Of a DNA stretch of 64,000 bases, positions 29,820 through 41,180 are shown in pieces. The position numbers were made by a program, and so were the translations under genes. The notes under the pieces were generated by a model. The model was not told the origin of the DNA. It searched no databases and worked only from the letters and a program-made list of their open reading frames with translations. The first letter of the stretch is position 1; each line of letters starts with the position of its first letter. Origin of the DNA: Spirogloea muscicola. Lineage: Eukaryota > Streptophyta > Zygnematophyceae > Spirogloeales > Spirogloeaceae. The stretch covers positions 280,298 through 344,297 of the forward strand of contig WELB01000034.1 in NCBI GenBank assembly GCA_009602725.1, given 5' to 3'.

Positions 29820-30125
29820 ACATGGCCCCTCCGACCTTTGTTCATTCTCTTTTTGGGGCTGGCTTCTCCCAGCCACCGCCCTCTCTCATGGAAGCGTCTT
29901 TCGTCTTCTCGACCCCTTCGGACCTTGTCAAATCTTCTTCATTCTTTCACCTGGGTTGGCAATCACAGCCATCGCACTCTTCTGGACGAGTCTCTCTCCC
30001 CTTCCTGAACATTGTATCGGCCACCCTTTCAATCACGCGCACTGCGCATGTTCTCTCTTTCGGGCTGGCTTTTCACAGCCCTCGCCCCTTTGGAGGAGTG
30101 AGCTCACTTCTTTTGAGCTGCATGG
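29820..30125 (+). repeat. Cluster of three hairpin repeats
   Basis: Plus-strand hairpin cores lie at about 29857, 29952 and 30061. Each has a GACCTTTGTTCATTC/GACCTTGTCAAATC-type box or its remnant before it and a GCC(A/C)(T/C)CGC tail after it. The cluster lies in the divergent promoter region between the aldolase and H-protein genes. Confidence 0.7.
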
Positions 30126-31082
30126 AGCACCGCACCGCGGTTACAGCGGCGAGGCAGAAGGGGAGCCGGTGGCGGGGGCGCTCGTCCCGTCGCAGTGGGG
30201 CTCGTCTCGGGCCATTGGTGTGGGCGCCGCTTAGCGGCGCCAACAGCTGCGCCCAACGACGCCCCGACGCGGACCGCCGACGATGGGAACGACGGATGCC
30301 AATGACGAACCCCGGCTGACGGCCGCTCCGGCGGGCCCCACGACGGTGAGCGTGGAGCCGCCACCGTGGCGCCGCCGGAGGAGCCGGATAGGGGTCTCGC
30401 CATCCGACGGCAGGAGGCCCCTCCCGGGGAGCGCTGCCCCATCGGGCGGCCACCGGACCCGCGCCGCCACTCTCGTTTGGAAGTGCACTATTTCTTCTCA
30501 ACGTTCCCCGTTACGTCTCGCGTTCTCTCTCTGACGACGGCGCTCTCGCCGGCCACCCGTCTCGCCAGCCACCACCAGCAACGGCAGGCAGGCCGTGGAT
30601 AACGCCCGGGAATGGGCGGCGCCGGGGGGCCGGGGGGTATCTCGTCCTTGTGTTTCCCGTGCGGCAGGCGGGGATGGTGGGCATTTGACGCGGATTTATC
30701 GAGAAAGGCGCACACTGTACATCAATAGTAGACTGTGAGACCAAGCCGAGCCAACATACTCCTCATGCATTTCGCATTACCAAGGCACCCCCCGGGAATC
30801 GCTTATTGGCCAAGGAGCTGACTGCCGGGAGCGGCACAGCCGTCAGCGGGGCCCCTCCCACATCTCGTGTCTCTTCATCCCGGGGTTTCAGTTTCGCGCC
30901 GTCCCCCACCCGGCTGAGCCTCGCTAAGCCTGCGCGTGTCGAGCGGCGGCGGCGGCGCCTCCTGCCCGCGCAGCGGCTGCGGCGCTCCTGACCGCGCACG
31001 GCAGGTCTTCGGTATCTGCCGCGATCCGTCACCGGGGGACGAAGGCCCTTCGTAGGCCGTCTTTGCCCGAGGCAGAGCGAAG
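30126..31082. other. GC-rich divergent spacer
   Basis: Very GC-rich DNA with overlapping long frames on both strands, as expected from composition. I see no motif or splice pattern that supports a gene. Confidence 0.4.
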
Positions 31083-31941
31083 ATGGCCGTCCGGTAAATT
31101 TGCCCTGCATTTTCCGTGGTCGCACTCGAGCGGCATTGAGCAGGATCGCAGTGCCTTGCTTGAACCTGCACGGCAAAGCTTCGAAACCTCAAAGCCTCTA
31201 TTGCACACCCCTCATGACGCCCTGCATTGCGCGCAACCAGGTTGCTTGCAACTCAGGTGGCTTGCCAGCTGAGGGTGCGCTGCCTCGCTCCTGTGGATGG
31301 ACGGCTCGCTCTGCTCAGCCGCCACTACGCCTCCTGTATGTGAGAAGCTTGCACCTCGTCTTCTCACATTGAGATGATCAAGCAGGTGCTGAAATGACAT
31401 GGGATCCACCGTGGACATTGAGATATGATGGAAATGACCAATGCTCTACACAGCATCAGAGAACCGGAAGTACCTCAAGTCCCACGAGTACATTGCGCTG
31501 GATGGCGAGATCGGCACTGTAGGGATCTCCGATTTTGCACAGGCTGAGCTTGGTGAAATAGTCTATGTGGAGCTGCCGGAGGTTGGGGCTACGGTTACCG
31601 AGGGCGAGACATTCGGCGTGGTAGAGAGCGTGAAGGCTGCAAGCGATGTCTACTCTCCTGTCTCGGGAAAGGTGGTGGAAATCAATGAGGAGCTTAAGAG
31701 TTCGCCCGGAAAGGTCGGCGCTGCTTCTGTTCAGAAGCTATGGCTGCTGCATTGACCTATCTTCATCTTCAGACTCCGCTGTGTATCTTACATGCTTCGC
31801 AAGTGGAACTTGTGGCAGGTCAACGATGACCCATTTGCAGATGGGTGGATGATGAAGGTGAAGTTGGATGATACATCTGCCACAGACTCCCTGCTCGACG
31901 AAAGTGCTTACAAGGCGCACTGTGCAAAGGCAGAACATTAG
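31083..31941 (+). CDS. GCSH: Glycine cleavage system H protein, mitochondrial
   Basis: Lipoyl carrier that shuttles the aminomethyl group of glycine between the P, T and L proteins, central to photorespiration. Four exons: 31083-31093, 31241-31335, 31454-31713, 31819-31941. They join in phase to a 162-residue protein, the usual size. The first coding exon is only 11 nt (MAV plus two bases of an Arg codon). Exon 2 supplies an arginine-rich presequence ending LLSRHYAS, typical of mitochondrial import. The mature part reads [39 protein letters not shown] and [19 protein letters not shown] (lipoylated Lys in ESVKA), then [15 protein letters not shown]. Exon order and phases make the call firm; only the tiny first exon is an inference from phase and the leader. 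Confidence 0.93.
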
Positions 31942-33000
31942 ACGACTGCATTGCTTACATACTGCCATTGTCGGCACTTTTTCTTGCCACTCAAAGATTT
32001 GGACATTTGATGGTCAATCTTTGACCTCATACAACATGGCACCTGGCAGTGCAATCATTTCTGCGTGTCTGGAGTTGTGGCAGCTCCTTGTCTACGTCTT
32101 AGAATGGAGTGAGCTCATCCGCTAGGCCAAGCGCTGGCGGCTGCCTTTGCTCCTTACAGTGCTTGTGTTAGGTATCTTACATTGCTTGTCTTAACTTGTT
32201 GAGAGCATGGCAGGTAGTGTCATGATGATATCGCAAAGGAGGCGGCTGTTGTCAGAGACGGGAAGGTGAAAGGACTGAGGACTGAGGGGGGGTGCAAGTC
32301 GAGGGACGACGGGAGAAAGAACAGAGGGGAAGAATGAGACAGCACTTGGGGGAGAGACAAAAGAGGGAGAGCTGGTGAGGTCTGGAAGAGGGATGGCTTG
32401 CAGGAAAAGCATCAAGGTGATTGCCACTGGACATCATTCTGCTTATCTTTTTGCAATGCCCATAAGACGGACAGAAGCATTTGAACCTCAAACATTGCAC
32501 AACGAGGATCCTGGTAATGTCATGGTGCCCAGCTTCACACGTACTTCACCATGTAAGAAGGAGCACATGCACACGGACTTGAAGATCACATTAAGCACAG
32601 TGCTAGTTGCTGTTCCTGTAAAGAATGGCATCGCAAGCACCCCATTCAAGTGCAGTTCATTGTGAGCAAAGCATGTCAACTCATTGTGCATGCGTTACTC
32701 CAGTGGTAGTTCTCACTTATGGCAGCAGCACAGAACATGTAGAAGTAAGCAGGCATAGCTGCTGCACCAATATTAGTATTCATGCAGCAGCAGCAGCAGC
32801 AGCAGCAGGAGGGGGCCAGGGCCCTGGGTTGTCCGCATGACGCGGCTGCCTGTGCGTCAAGCAAGCCGTTAGGCAGAAGTTTACCCACTGCGAGCACAAA
32901 GTGGACCAAGGCGAGCAGTGACGGAAAAGTTGGGGCTCCCAGGACAAAGATTGGAGGTACCAACACGAGTGCTTTTGCGAGACGGGAATTCATTTTGGTC
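31942..33000. other. Spacer with no recognised gene
   Basis: This contains the H-protein 3' UTR and anonymous DNA. It includes a purine-rich stretch (32280-32400) and a CAG run at 32784. There is no supported exon. Confidence 0.4.
32784..32808 (+). repeat. (CAG)n microsatellite
   Basis: Eight consecutive GCA/CAG units in otherwise unique spacer DNA. It is not inside a supported exon. Confidence 0.8.
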
Positions 33001-33004
33001 CTTT

Positions 33005-33430
33005 GACCCTTCCGACCCTTTCGGACCTTGTCCATTCTCATTTGGGGCTGGCCTTTAGAGCTCACTTCTTCAACAGCCACCTGGAAGGTGACAAGCCAGC
33101 GCCACCTGGGAAGCACGAACATGGCACGTGAGCTGAAGGACGGCTCGTCGCCAGTACCAGTAAAGGATGAAAGGACGGTCTTCTCAAACGGGGACCGACG
33201 GCTCTGAAAGGCCAGCCCAGAAGCGGAGAAGGTCCGAAGGGGCCGGAAAGCGCTATTGGTGGCCCCGAGCGTCAAGCGCAACTGCCAACAGCAAACGACC
33301 TCTCTGTCCCGGAAGCTCAAGTCGCCTGGCCAGGTCCTCTCGCGAGGAGCCCACTTGGAACTGCGCGCCCGTACAGATGAAATTAAGCTCATCCAAATGG
33401 GGCGAGGGGCTGTGAAAGGCCAGCCCGGCG
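33005..33430. repeat. Hairpin-repeat cluster, both orientations
   Basis: A plus-strand copy begins TTTCGGACCTTGTCCATTC at about 33018. Two minus-strand copies lie at about 33205 (TGAAAGGCCAGCCC) and 33405 (GGGGCTGTGAAAGGCCAGCC then GAGAACGGACAACGTC). The cluster lies 300-700 bases upstream of the SGF29 start codon. Confidence 0.65.
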
Positions 33431-33734
33431 AGAACGGACAACGTCCGGAAGGGGCTGGAGATGGGACGGGCGAAGCGGAGGGGCGGCTGGCGTGGCTGGT
33501 GTCCGGTCAGCGCTGGTGCTTGGCGTGCCCTGGCATCGGCGGCGCCTGGAATGGTGGCCTGCCCGCCGCGAGCATCCCGACTGTCCCGTCTCTCCCGCGC
33601 GCCGGCGCGGCGATCGATCCTCGGCGCTCTCACTCCGGCTCGCCTCCCGCTGCCGCCGACGGCGCGGCCGCCCCGTCCGCCCCCGCCGTCCCCGCTCTCG
33701 CGGCAGTCTGAGAGGGGCGGCGGGGCGCTGCGAC

Positions 33735-36357
33735 ATGATTGCGCTGCCCGACTCTTTCCACCTGCGCCTGCGGGAACTCGACCGGGCTCGGCGGAGCGAG
33801 GACGAGGTCCTCAAGAAGATCAACAAGTTCCACCTCAAGCTGGTGGAAGTCGGTGAGTGCGGCATCACAGCGTGGTCCTGACTTGGCAGGTTATTCGAAT
33901 GGCCTGGGTACTGAAGGCCCACATTGGATGGGCCGCACCTGCACTCAGAGACGCAATCTTGCTGCACTGAAGATGATCACAGCGGCTCAGCTCAGATTGC
34001 CTGCAATCCATATCTTTCTTATATTGTGAATGCCATCTCTCAAATTCACCAGGTGTTCTCATAGCCATACATGTTAATGTACTCGCAAACAGCTACAGAG
34101 AAGGCTGAGAAGTATCCTGAGAAGCTCTGGGAGAAGCTAAGGACGTTCTACACTGATGCGAAGCAGCTTGCAGAGTCCGAAGAAAGGTAGACCAATATCA
34201 CCGTGTTTGCAGTGCCTCAGACAATGCGTGTGTGCGCATTGTGTGCTTAAGGTGGATGTAATGAATACTGTCTAAAGATGCACTCAACAGGCAGCAATTC
34301 GTGCCGTCCTTCGACTCCTACCTGTGCATTACTGGGACTTATAAATGCCGCGGCCTCTCATTGTGCAGTGCTTTCCAGCATTGCATCAAAGAAGTGGAGG
34401 CATTGAATTTGCCAAATTACCAATCTGCACAGAGGAGAAAGTCAGGCAAGGCTAATTCACATGACACCCCCTTCACACTTACATACCTCGTGTCATTTGA
34501 GATAGCCCCTCTGCATGAGTGCTATTGATTCAAGCCCATAGCATCTGCAAAAGCGATGCACATGCTTATCTGACACATGGTCCCTTTCTGGATGGCATTG
34601 GCCCGTCTCCTTGGCCAGCAGGCACAGAGGTAGAATTGAACGACCACAAGCGCAAGAAGGTCAGGACTGAGAGCCTCGGAGTATCTAATCGGGCTGGCAC
34701 ATTCCTGTCGTCATCCCATCCACCAGCTTCGCTTGACCACAGTATCTCTATTGGTGATCAGGTATTACCTTGTCCTTGCATATGTTGTTGTCACCAACGA
34801 TCACATCAACTGCAGCCAATTTTTATGTCAGATCACCAGAAGCTTAAGATTGGTAAAGAAAAGTGTATCTGTTTGCACGGCTTTGGCAAAAGCAGAACAC
34901 GTCAATGTTATTGCTATCAGAATATTCAAAGTCATAGCTAGAAAGCTAGCAAAGTGATTGTATCAAAGAAGGATCATTCCTGTGACAGGTCGCTGCTCGA
35001 CGGTCTCCAGACGATGCTGAAAAGGACGACTGGATTGTGGTCAAGGTTACTCGCTTTGACCGTGAGAATAACAGGTGTGACACCTCTGTGAAACACTCAA
35101 TGAGACATCGCTGTAAGACCCTTTCAAGTCAGGGACGACTTTGTTGGGAACACCGTGAGAGTCAGATATTCTTAGATGGATAGAGCTCATGTCATTCTGA
35201 GCAGGCATATGGTTTCATGATCTTTCTCTATACTGCAGCATTTGGAGGCAAAAGTCGTACTAATTATGCATCTTACAATGTCATGTAGGTATGAGGTAAT
35301 AGATGAGGAGCCTGGCGACGATGAGGAGAGCAGTCAGAGGTTTGTTTTAGCTACTATGCAGTATCACCCAGATATAACAAGATGGTGCAGCAAATCAGTA
35401 GCATACACGTCCTATGCATGCTGGTTTCTCGTCCTTGCGTATTACAGTCAACGGTCCCAGTGGCCTCTGTTGCTGTTGTAGCAGACTATGAAGTAGTTTT
35501 AAGTTGGTGTGGCAGCAGAAAGTACAGGTTACCTGCTTCCTGCATCATTCCTCTTCCCAAGAGGCCAGAACTCATAAGTATATCAATGTTCCCACCTGGA
35601 AGCCAAGTGCTGGCGGTCTACCCGGGCACAACTGCTCTTTATAGAGCTCGAGTTGCGGGACCACCTAGGAAGGTCAGCTAGCTGCTACCGTCAGTGTGCT
35701 GACCTTGAGTGCTGAAGCTTTCGCATCTTCCATACAAGCAGCAGCCAAAGCTCGCACAATATTAGAAGATCAACCTACCTTTGAAGTGTTACCTGTAAGG
35801 CTCGTCTACTGTCTCTGAGTGCTTGTCACGGCATGGTAAATAATCAACAAATACTTGCAAAGACTTATATTGATCCACTTGGTATTTCACGTCCTCTGTG
35901 TGGGCACTACAAACTTCTCCAAATCTCTTGCCGATTGCAGCGGAAGTCTGATGAGTAAGTCATGCTCTCCAGGGCAAGCCTGCATAATCAATGCATGCAA
36001 GTCTTATGGGTTGGGACCTTGCAAGAGCAAGAGCAGGAGGTTCTCTTTGGTCAGCATTTGTTACACGGGCTATTATGGAGGTTGTCTAGGGAGTCTGAGC
36101 TGTCTGCTCCCAGTCTTGACAAGGTGCCAGAATATGTTTCTCAGAATTTCCGATTGTATTGGTTTATATTTGTGTTGAGATTGCTGTCTTCGATTCATGT
36201 CACTAATCCAACAACCTGGGTGATGTGCTGCTGCGTCAGTTACTTGCTGGAGTTCGATGACGACGAAGAGGAAGGTTTGGATGGCATACCGTGCATGCCG
36301 CAAAGACAGGTGCCATACAACCATGTCGTGCAGTTACCTGACGGTCATCGGCAATGA
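33735..36357 (+). CDS. SGF29: SGF29-like tandem-Tudor SAGA subunit
   Basis: Subunit of the SAGA histone acetyltransferase complex. Its C-terminal double Tudor domain binds H3K4me3. Firm exons: 33735-33852, 34093-34186, 34989-35074, 35289-35339, 35519-35672, 35941-35954, 36240-36357. One or two more lie within 34290-34765, and their borders are open. The N-terminus is a coiled coil (RLRELDRARRSEDEVLKKIN). The SGF29 domain reads DDAEKDDWIVVKVTRFDREN, YEVIDEEPGDDEESSQRKYR, LPASCIIPLPKRPE, GSQVLAVYPGTTALYRARV, GPPRKRKSDDYLLEFDDDEE and VPYNHVVQLPDGHRQ at the end, matching the plant protein to its last residues. The RKSDD segment comes from a 14-nt microexon. Confidence 0.93.
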
Positions 36358-36444
36358 TGCCGGTTGTACAGTGAAGACTCATTCAATAGAGGCGACAGGA
36401 TACAGCATCATGCCTGTGACTTCTTCGCCAAGTCAATTTGTTAG

Positions 36445-37260
36445 ATGGCGGCCATTGCTGCTTCTCCAAAATCAGATTCTTTACCAACTACTTATGCAGT
36501 TGGCCTATTCTTAGTCGACGGCTTGCTCACAGCATTTTGCAGATGGAATAGGCATGATGCCTCAGGCCTGCAGCATCCCTCTAGTTGCAAGCTTCCTGAG
36601 ATTAGCACTATCATAAAGGTCTTGCTAGGCTGCCGTACTTTGAGGCCAGCTTGCAAATGCTCTCTGCACCTGTGCGCCGAGGTTTCAAGGATGGTGTGCT
36701 TTCAGTTCCCATGGCAGATTAGCCCATTGCATAGCTGCAAGTGCATTAAAAGCCCAAGGAACTCCTGCTATACTTTATTGGCAGCTAGGTTGACAAGTTG
36801 GAGCAGCATTTGCTGATGACGAACAAGATGCAATCTCTGGCCTTGCAAATGCAGCCGCCAATGCCGCCTTAAGTCTTGCCAATCTTTGGAAAGGTACAGC
36901 AATGAAGGTGATGCAACTGTTGGGCCAAACGGTGCCAGGTTGTGCTGCAGTAGAACGTCACAAATGACTAGCAATTGAGCTGTCAATAAGGAACGCAGTG
37001 AGTCCGCAATTGGTACTCGCTGCACACCAAGGAAGGCGGAAGGCACATGGACTATTTATAGACTACTACTCACGTTTGTGCCGCTGCAAGAAAGTCTCTG
37101 TAGACCTGACAGCGTCACGAGCATGGTGGCTGGCACGGCGCCAACACTTTGTGATCGGGAGCTCATACTGCATGCCATTGAAGACGATAAGTGGTGGTGG
37201 CCAGGTGCACGCAAGCTGCCTTTGCCAACTGCTAGTCCGCAGTTAAATTCAGACCTTTAG
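36445..37260 (+). CDS. Possible gene of unknown function (exon-like blocks)
   Basis: Several open blocks bordered by possible splice sites lie on the plus strand: near 36632 (LPYFEASLQMLSAPVRRGFK), near 36802 (VGAAFADDEQDAISGLANAA) and near 37150 (LCDRELILHAIEDDKWWWPG, then ARKLPLP), ending at a stop near 37259. They read like protein, but I do not recognise the family and could not build one phase-consistent chain. They might be a separate gene or downstream exons of an alternative SGF29 transcript. Confidence 0.3.
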
Positions 37261-38374
37261 CTCATATGTGCTCATTCATGGGCAACACACACGCTCGGTA
37301 AGCTGCAGGTGCGGGGTACAAAGCACGTTGCTCAGGATGGTTCCCTGTGTCGTCGCAGTCCTGGTTGCAATGGTAGCTGAGACGAATCTGATGTGTCAAG
37401 ATTTGTGGTGTGGTCCTTTGTGTGGGTCCTTCATCTGGGACCCTCATCCTCCAGATACTCAAGCGTACTGTACCCTGCAGTGGTGCTTCATATCATGCCA
37501 CGAAAGTTGGGGCCTCCATGACACGTTCGGTACTACGCTCAACAGATACTTGTGCAGCTGCAGCCTCTGCCAAGAGGAGCACAGACAACCTCTTGGCATC
37601 CAAGAGCCTTGTGCCCAAAATGATGACAGCTAACGTCCTTCAACAGCCCCTTCGACAATGTCTCGTAAACAATTTGAGGCCCTCACTTTCTCAACCACAA
37701 GCTAGGTAGACCGTACACCAAGGCCTTTCACCTGAAGCTCACATGGTGAGTAAGTCACACGTCCACTTCTGCCAGCTTGCATAGTGCAAGTGGGGCCACT
37801 TGCTGGCACCTTGAAGTGAGCTGAAAAGCACAACAACACTAAGTGGAGAAAAAGTAGCTCAAATGTAACACTTGTGTCTTGACGCTGAGCGGTGCTGCTT
37901 CTTCATCCAGCTTAATAAGCATGGCAGCGCTTGTGTTTCAGGCCTGCCAGTTCAGTAGTCCGATGTGGCTTTCCACCTGGCATTTATGTCTGCACAAACA
38001 CATACATTATGAAGGCACAACAAGGAGCTGCCACCCAGAGACTAGGAGATGTCAATGCCCGCTCACATAGTCGTCTGCAATTTGGTGAGCAGTGCGCCCT
38101 GTTGATCTGATAGACTGCATGAGCCTGTCAGCCTGTCTCTGAAACTGCCCCCAACCCCCTGGAATTCAAGTTTGACAGGGGCAGCAGCATCTGCTCATGA
38201 AGGACCACAGGGCTGCCCTGAGCTCCATGCAGACGCCCCCAGATGATATGCAATGTGATTGCACAACAGGGTAGTCTAGAAGCTCAGGCTGCCAAGACGT
38301 ACTTGGCATGCTTCGAATTGACCAGTGTCAAAGAAGTACAGACCTGAGCAGCAGTACCCTGCTCAAGAATGTGG
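37261..38374. other. 3' spacer before peroxiredoxin gene
   Basis: There is no supported gene. An open stretch at 37410-37709 (plus) lacks motifs. No hairpin repeat is present in this convergent region. Confidence 0.4.
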
Positions 38375-40154
38375 TCAAGAAGCTGCAGCAGCCTGTTGGC
38401 TATGCACACTGTGGAAGTAGTCTTTGCCGAGTTTTGGGTCAGGCTTCATTGTCCTCTCTCCTGGCTGCCACCCAGCTGGACAAACTTCCTCTGGGTTCTC
38501 CTGCATCCTTGAGTTGGATAGTGAGCACGCATACAGCAGCACAGCTTACGGTGCTGTTCAACACTGGCTAAGGTAGCATAATCTGATCACCTTGCTGGAG
38601 ATAGCACATGATGCCAAAATCAGTGGCTTCGTCACTCTAGACACTCAGAGGTGTATGTGATTCATGCTTAGAGGACGCTCTTGATATACTCGTTGTTACA
38701 ACGCTCAGGATGTCCAGGTTGTACTGAAGATCTTTGCATTACCTGGACATAGGCGATGGCCTGTAATATCCGCAGAGTTTCATTCACACTCCTCCCCATT
38801 GACAAGTTGTTGATGGTGGAGTGCTGTATGACGCCTTCAGGGTCGATGATGAAGGTGCCTCTCAAGGCAATCCCCTGGTCCGGAAGGAGCACGCCATACG
38901 AGCGCGAGATGCTCTTGGTCAGGTCAGACACTAGTGGATATCTGAGGTCCCCAACTCCTCCCTCCGACCTCTTTGTCAAGGTCCACTGAAGGTGCGAGAA
39001 CTGGAAGAAGGAGAACAGGACCCTAGATGAGGACCTCTTTGCCACAAGAAAGTGCCTTGAGACTGCGAAGAGCAATGAAGAAGCACGACAATATTGTTCA
39101 GAGCGGCTGCAAGTCAGCACGGCATAGTATGTCAGTTAACGACCACCTTTCAGACCACATTAAGTGATCTGAAAAGTGCTGAATCAGCTCCTGTGAGCCC
39201 AGAAAACGAGCAGCAGAAGGACAAATGGAGCCGCAGCACCGAGCCACGTAGATGAAGCAGAGACCTTGCTGAATGCCTACAATGACATCATCATTCAAAG
39301 AGCAGCCTTGAAAGGCTAGAGAGGCTGGAGGATAGCTAAAGTTGGTTTGTGTTTGAATCTTGTCAAGAATGTCTTGACCAGAATGACAATCCAATCGAGA
39401 AGAAGCCAGTTCCAGAAGTCTGGAGCTGGTACGAATTGTAAACAAAGGCTGACGGAGCACAAGGGCAAAAAGTGTTGCAATTGGAGTGGCTTCGCGCGGT
39501 GCTCACCACGCTGTCGACGCTGACGCCCAAGAGCTCCGCATTGTGGTCCGCAAAGTCCTGGTGCCGGTCACTGAACGCTGTGATCTCTGCAAGCCAGAAA
39601 GACCCAGTTCCGCTCCCCAACACAGTCAGCTGGCTAGGCAAGCCTTGCCAGGCGGACCCCACTCGTGGCCACTCTTGCTTGCAAGCTCCTGTGGTTGGGC
39701 GAGGAGAATTTGCCAAGTCCAGCAGCTCCAACATCACAGCTCAGCTGGCCGGCCAGGACAGGCCGAGTGCGGCCAAACGGGCCTCCCAAAGGTGGGGCCG
39801 ACGGCGGCGCAGACGAGGGGGCTAACAACGCGTGCTGGTCTCGTCGTGGGGTTCAGCGCCCATGGCAGAGACCAAAGCAGGCAAGCGCTGGCGCTGGGGA
39901 GGCGGCCACAAGGCGCGGGAAGGGCCAGCGGCGGCGGCCGCGGCGACGGCGGGAGGAGGCCTCACCGGTGGGGCAGACGAAGGTGAAGTCGAGCGGGTAG
40001 AAGAAGAGGACGACGTACTTGCGCGCCGCCTGGAAGTCCGACAGCCGCAGGCGCACCACAGCGCCGCCCGCCACCGCCTCCGCCTCGAAGTCCGGCGCCT
40101 TGCCACCCACCAGCGGCGGCGCCGCCGCCGCCGCCGCGGGTGCGAGCCTCGGCA

Positions 40155-40195
<41 letters not shown>

Positions 40196-40274
40196 GACCC
40201 AAAGAGCGGCTGCCATGGCCAGGAGGGCGAGGGAAGAGAAGCACGGCAGCTCTGGGCAGAGCTCGGCTGCTCAT
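38375..40274 (-). CDS. Typical 2-Cys peroxiredoxin, plastid type
   Basis: Thiol peroxidase that reduces H2O2 and alkyl peroxides using thioredoxin or NTRC. Exons in phase: up to 40110 or beyond, ending at 39966; 39507-39586; 38743-39000; 38375-38500. The core reads [35 protein letters not shown] (peroxidatic Cys in FVCP), [59 protein letters not shown] and [14 protein letters not shown] (resolving Cys in EVCP), ending KDYFHSVHS and a short alanine tail. GGVG and YF stand where eukaryotic overoxidation-sensitive Prxs have GGLG and YF. The N-terminus is alanine/proline-rich, suiting a plastid transit peptide, but no in-frame ATG precedes the core in the printed sequence. ATG at 40274 ([16 protein letters not shown]) is in another frame. 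Confidence 0.93.
40157..40193 (+). repeat. (GGC)n run in peroxiredoxin 5' region
   Basis: About twelve GGC units. On the gene strand they read as proline, alanine or arginine depending on frame. The run lies in the disputed transit-peptide region. Confidence 0.75.
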
Positions 40275-40449
40275 GAAGAGGCGTACAGGAGAGAAGAGGC
40301 TAAAACGTCAGGTGCTCACGTAGGATGCGCGGGCAGAGAGACGAGGGAAACAATAAGGAAGGACTATGTTGACTGTGTAACGAGTTGATGGAAGGGCCTG
40401 AGCGGCCCATTACAGAGGCAGGCACATTGACAGATGTACATCACCTGCT

Positions 40450-41180
40450 GCTAAAGCGAATCTAGAGCCCTCGCTTGCTGACTAGAGGTCATTGAGCGCC
40501 CACTTGCTGACGTCTTGAAGATACGATCCTGCTAAGCTGACCCGCTCAGTAACCACGAGTCAGCAAAGGGAAATAGCTCTCCAGAGAAGTGCGCGCCCAT
40601 AGAGAAGAGGGGCTGGCTTTGCCAGCCCCTCTTCTCCAGAGTCAGGAGATGCAGCCCGCGCTTTGGCTGCTGCTTCTGGAGTCTATGGAGTCTTTGTCAC
40701 CTTAGGCACCTCATTTTAGGTCTCCGTATCATGTAGCCTTGTTTATTTTGCACTAGGCTCTGCCTGAACACTGTATTGGCTTGAATTCGGCCTCCCTTTC
40801 ATTTCATGCGCTCCGCGCGCTTTCTCTCTTGCAAATTCGTCGGGATTACTCTATTCCAATACTCTGTTCCACTTTTGTCCTTGTCCATTTCTTTTGGGCT
40901 GACTGGTCACAGCTCTCGCTTCCTCGCCCTCGCCCCCTCGCCTTTCGGCCATTGCAGACCTTGTTCATTCGTTTGGGCTTATGCTTTTGGACCAAAAAGC
41001 TGGTCGAGCCTTAGCTGGTGGCACACGGGCTTGTGAATTGCCTTCCTGAATCGGGACATCGGCTGGCGACCTCTACGTGCTGACTCGTGTTATTGTGCGG
41101 GTCAGTTTAGCAGCAGGTGCTGTACATCTGTCGATGTACTTGCTATTGTACTTGGCCACTCAGGCCCTCCGTCCCGAGGA
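40450..41180 (+). repeat. Hairpin repeats plus second repeat subfamily
   Basis: At 40465-40500 comes the TTGCTGACTAGAGGTCATTGA tail. A perfect stem of the hairpin family follows at about 40605-40632 (GGGGCTGGCTTTGCCAGCCC), and a further core at 40897 (GGGCTGACTGGTCACAGC). From about 40995 to 41180 runs a second module (GGTCGAGC..GCGACCTCTACGTGC..ACATCTGTCGATGT) that recurs at 43825-44010. The whole lies 5' of the peroxiredoxin gene. Confidence 0.65.

Noticed and set aside
32260-32400. Purine-rich stretch as a possible regulatory tract
   Set aside because: No repeat unit, no palindrome and no nearby gene start to support a function.
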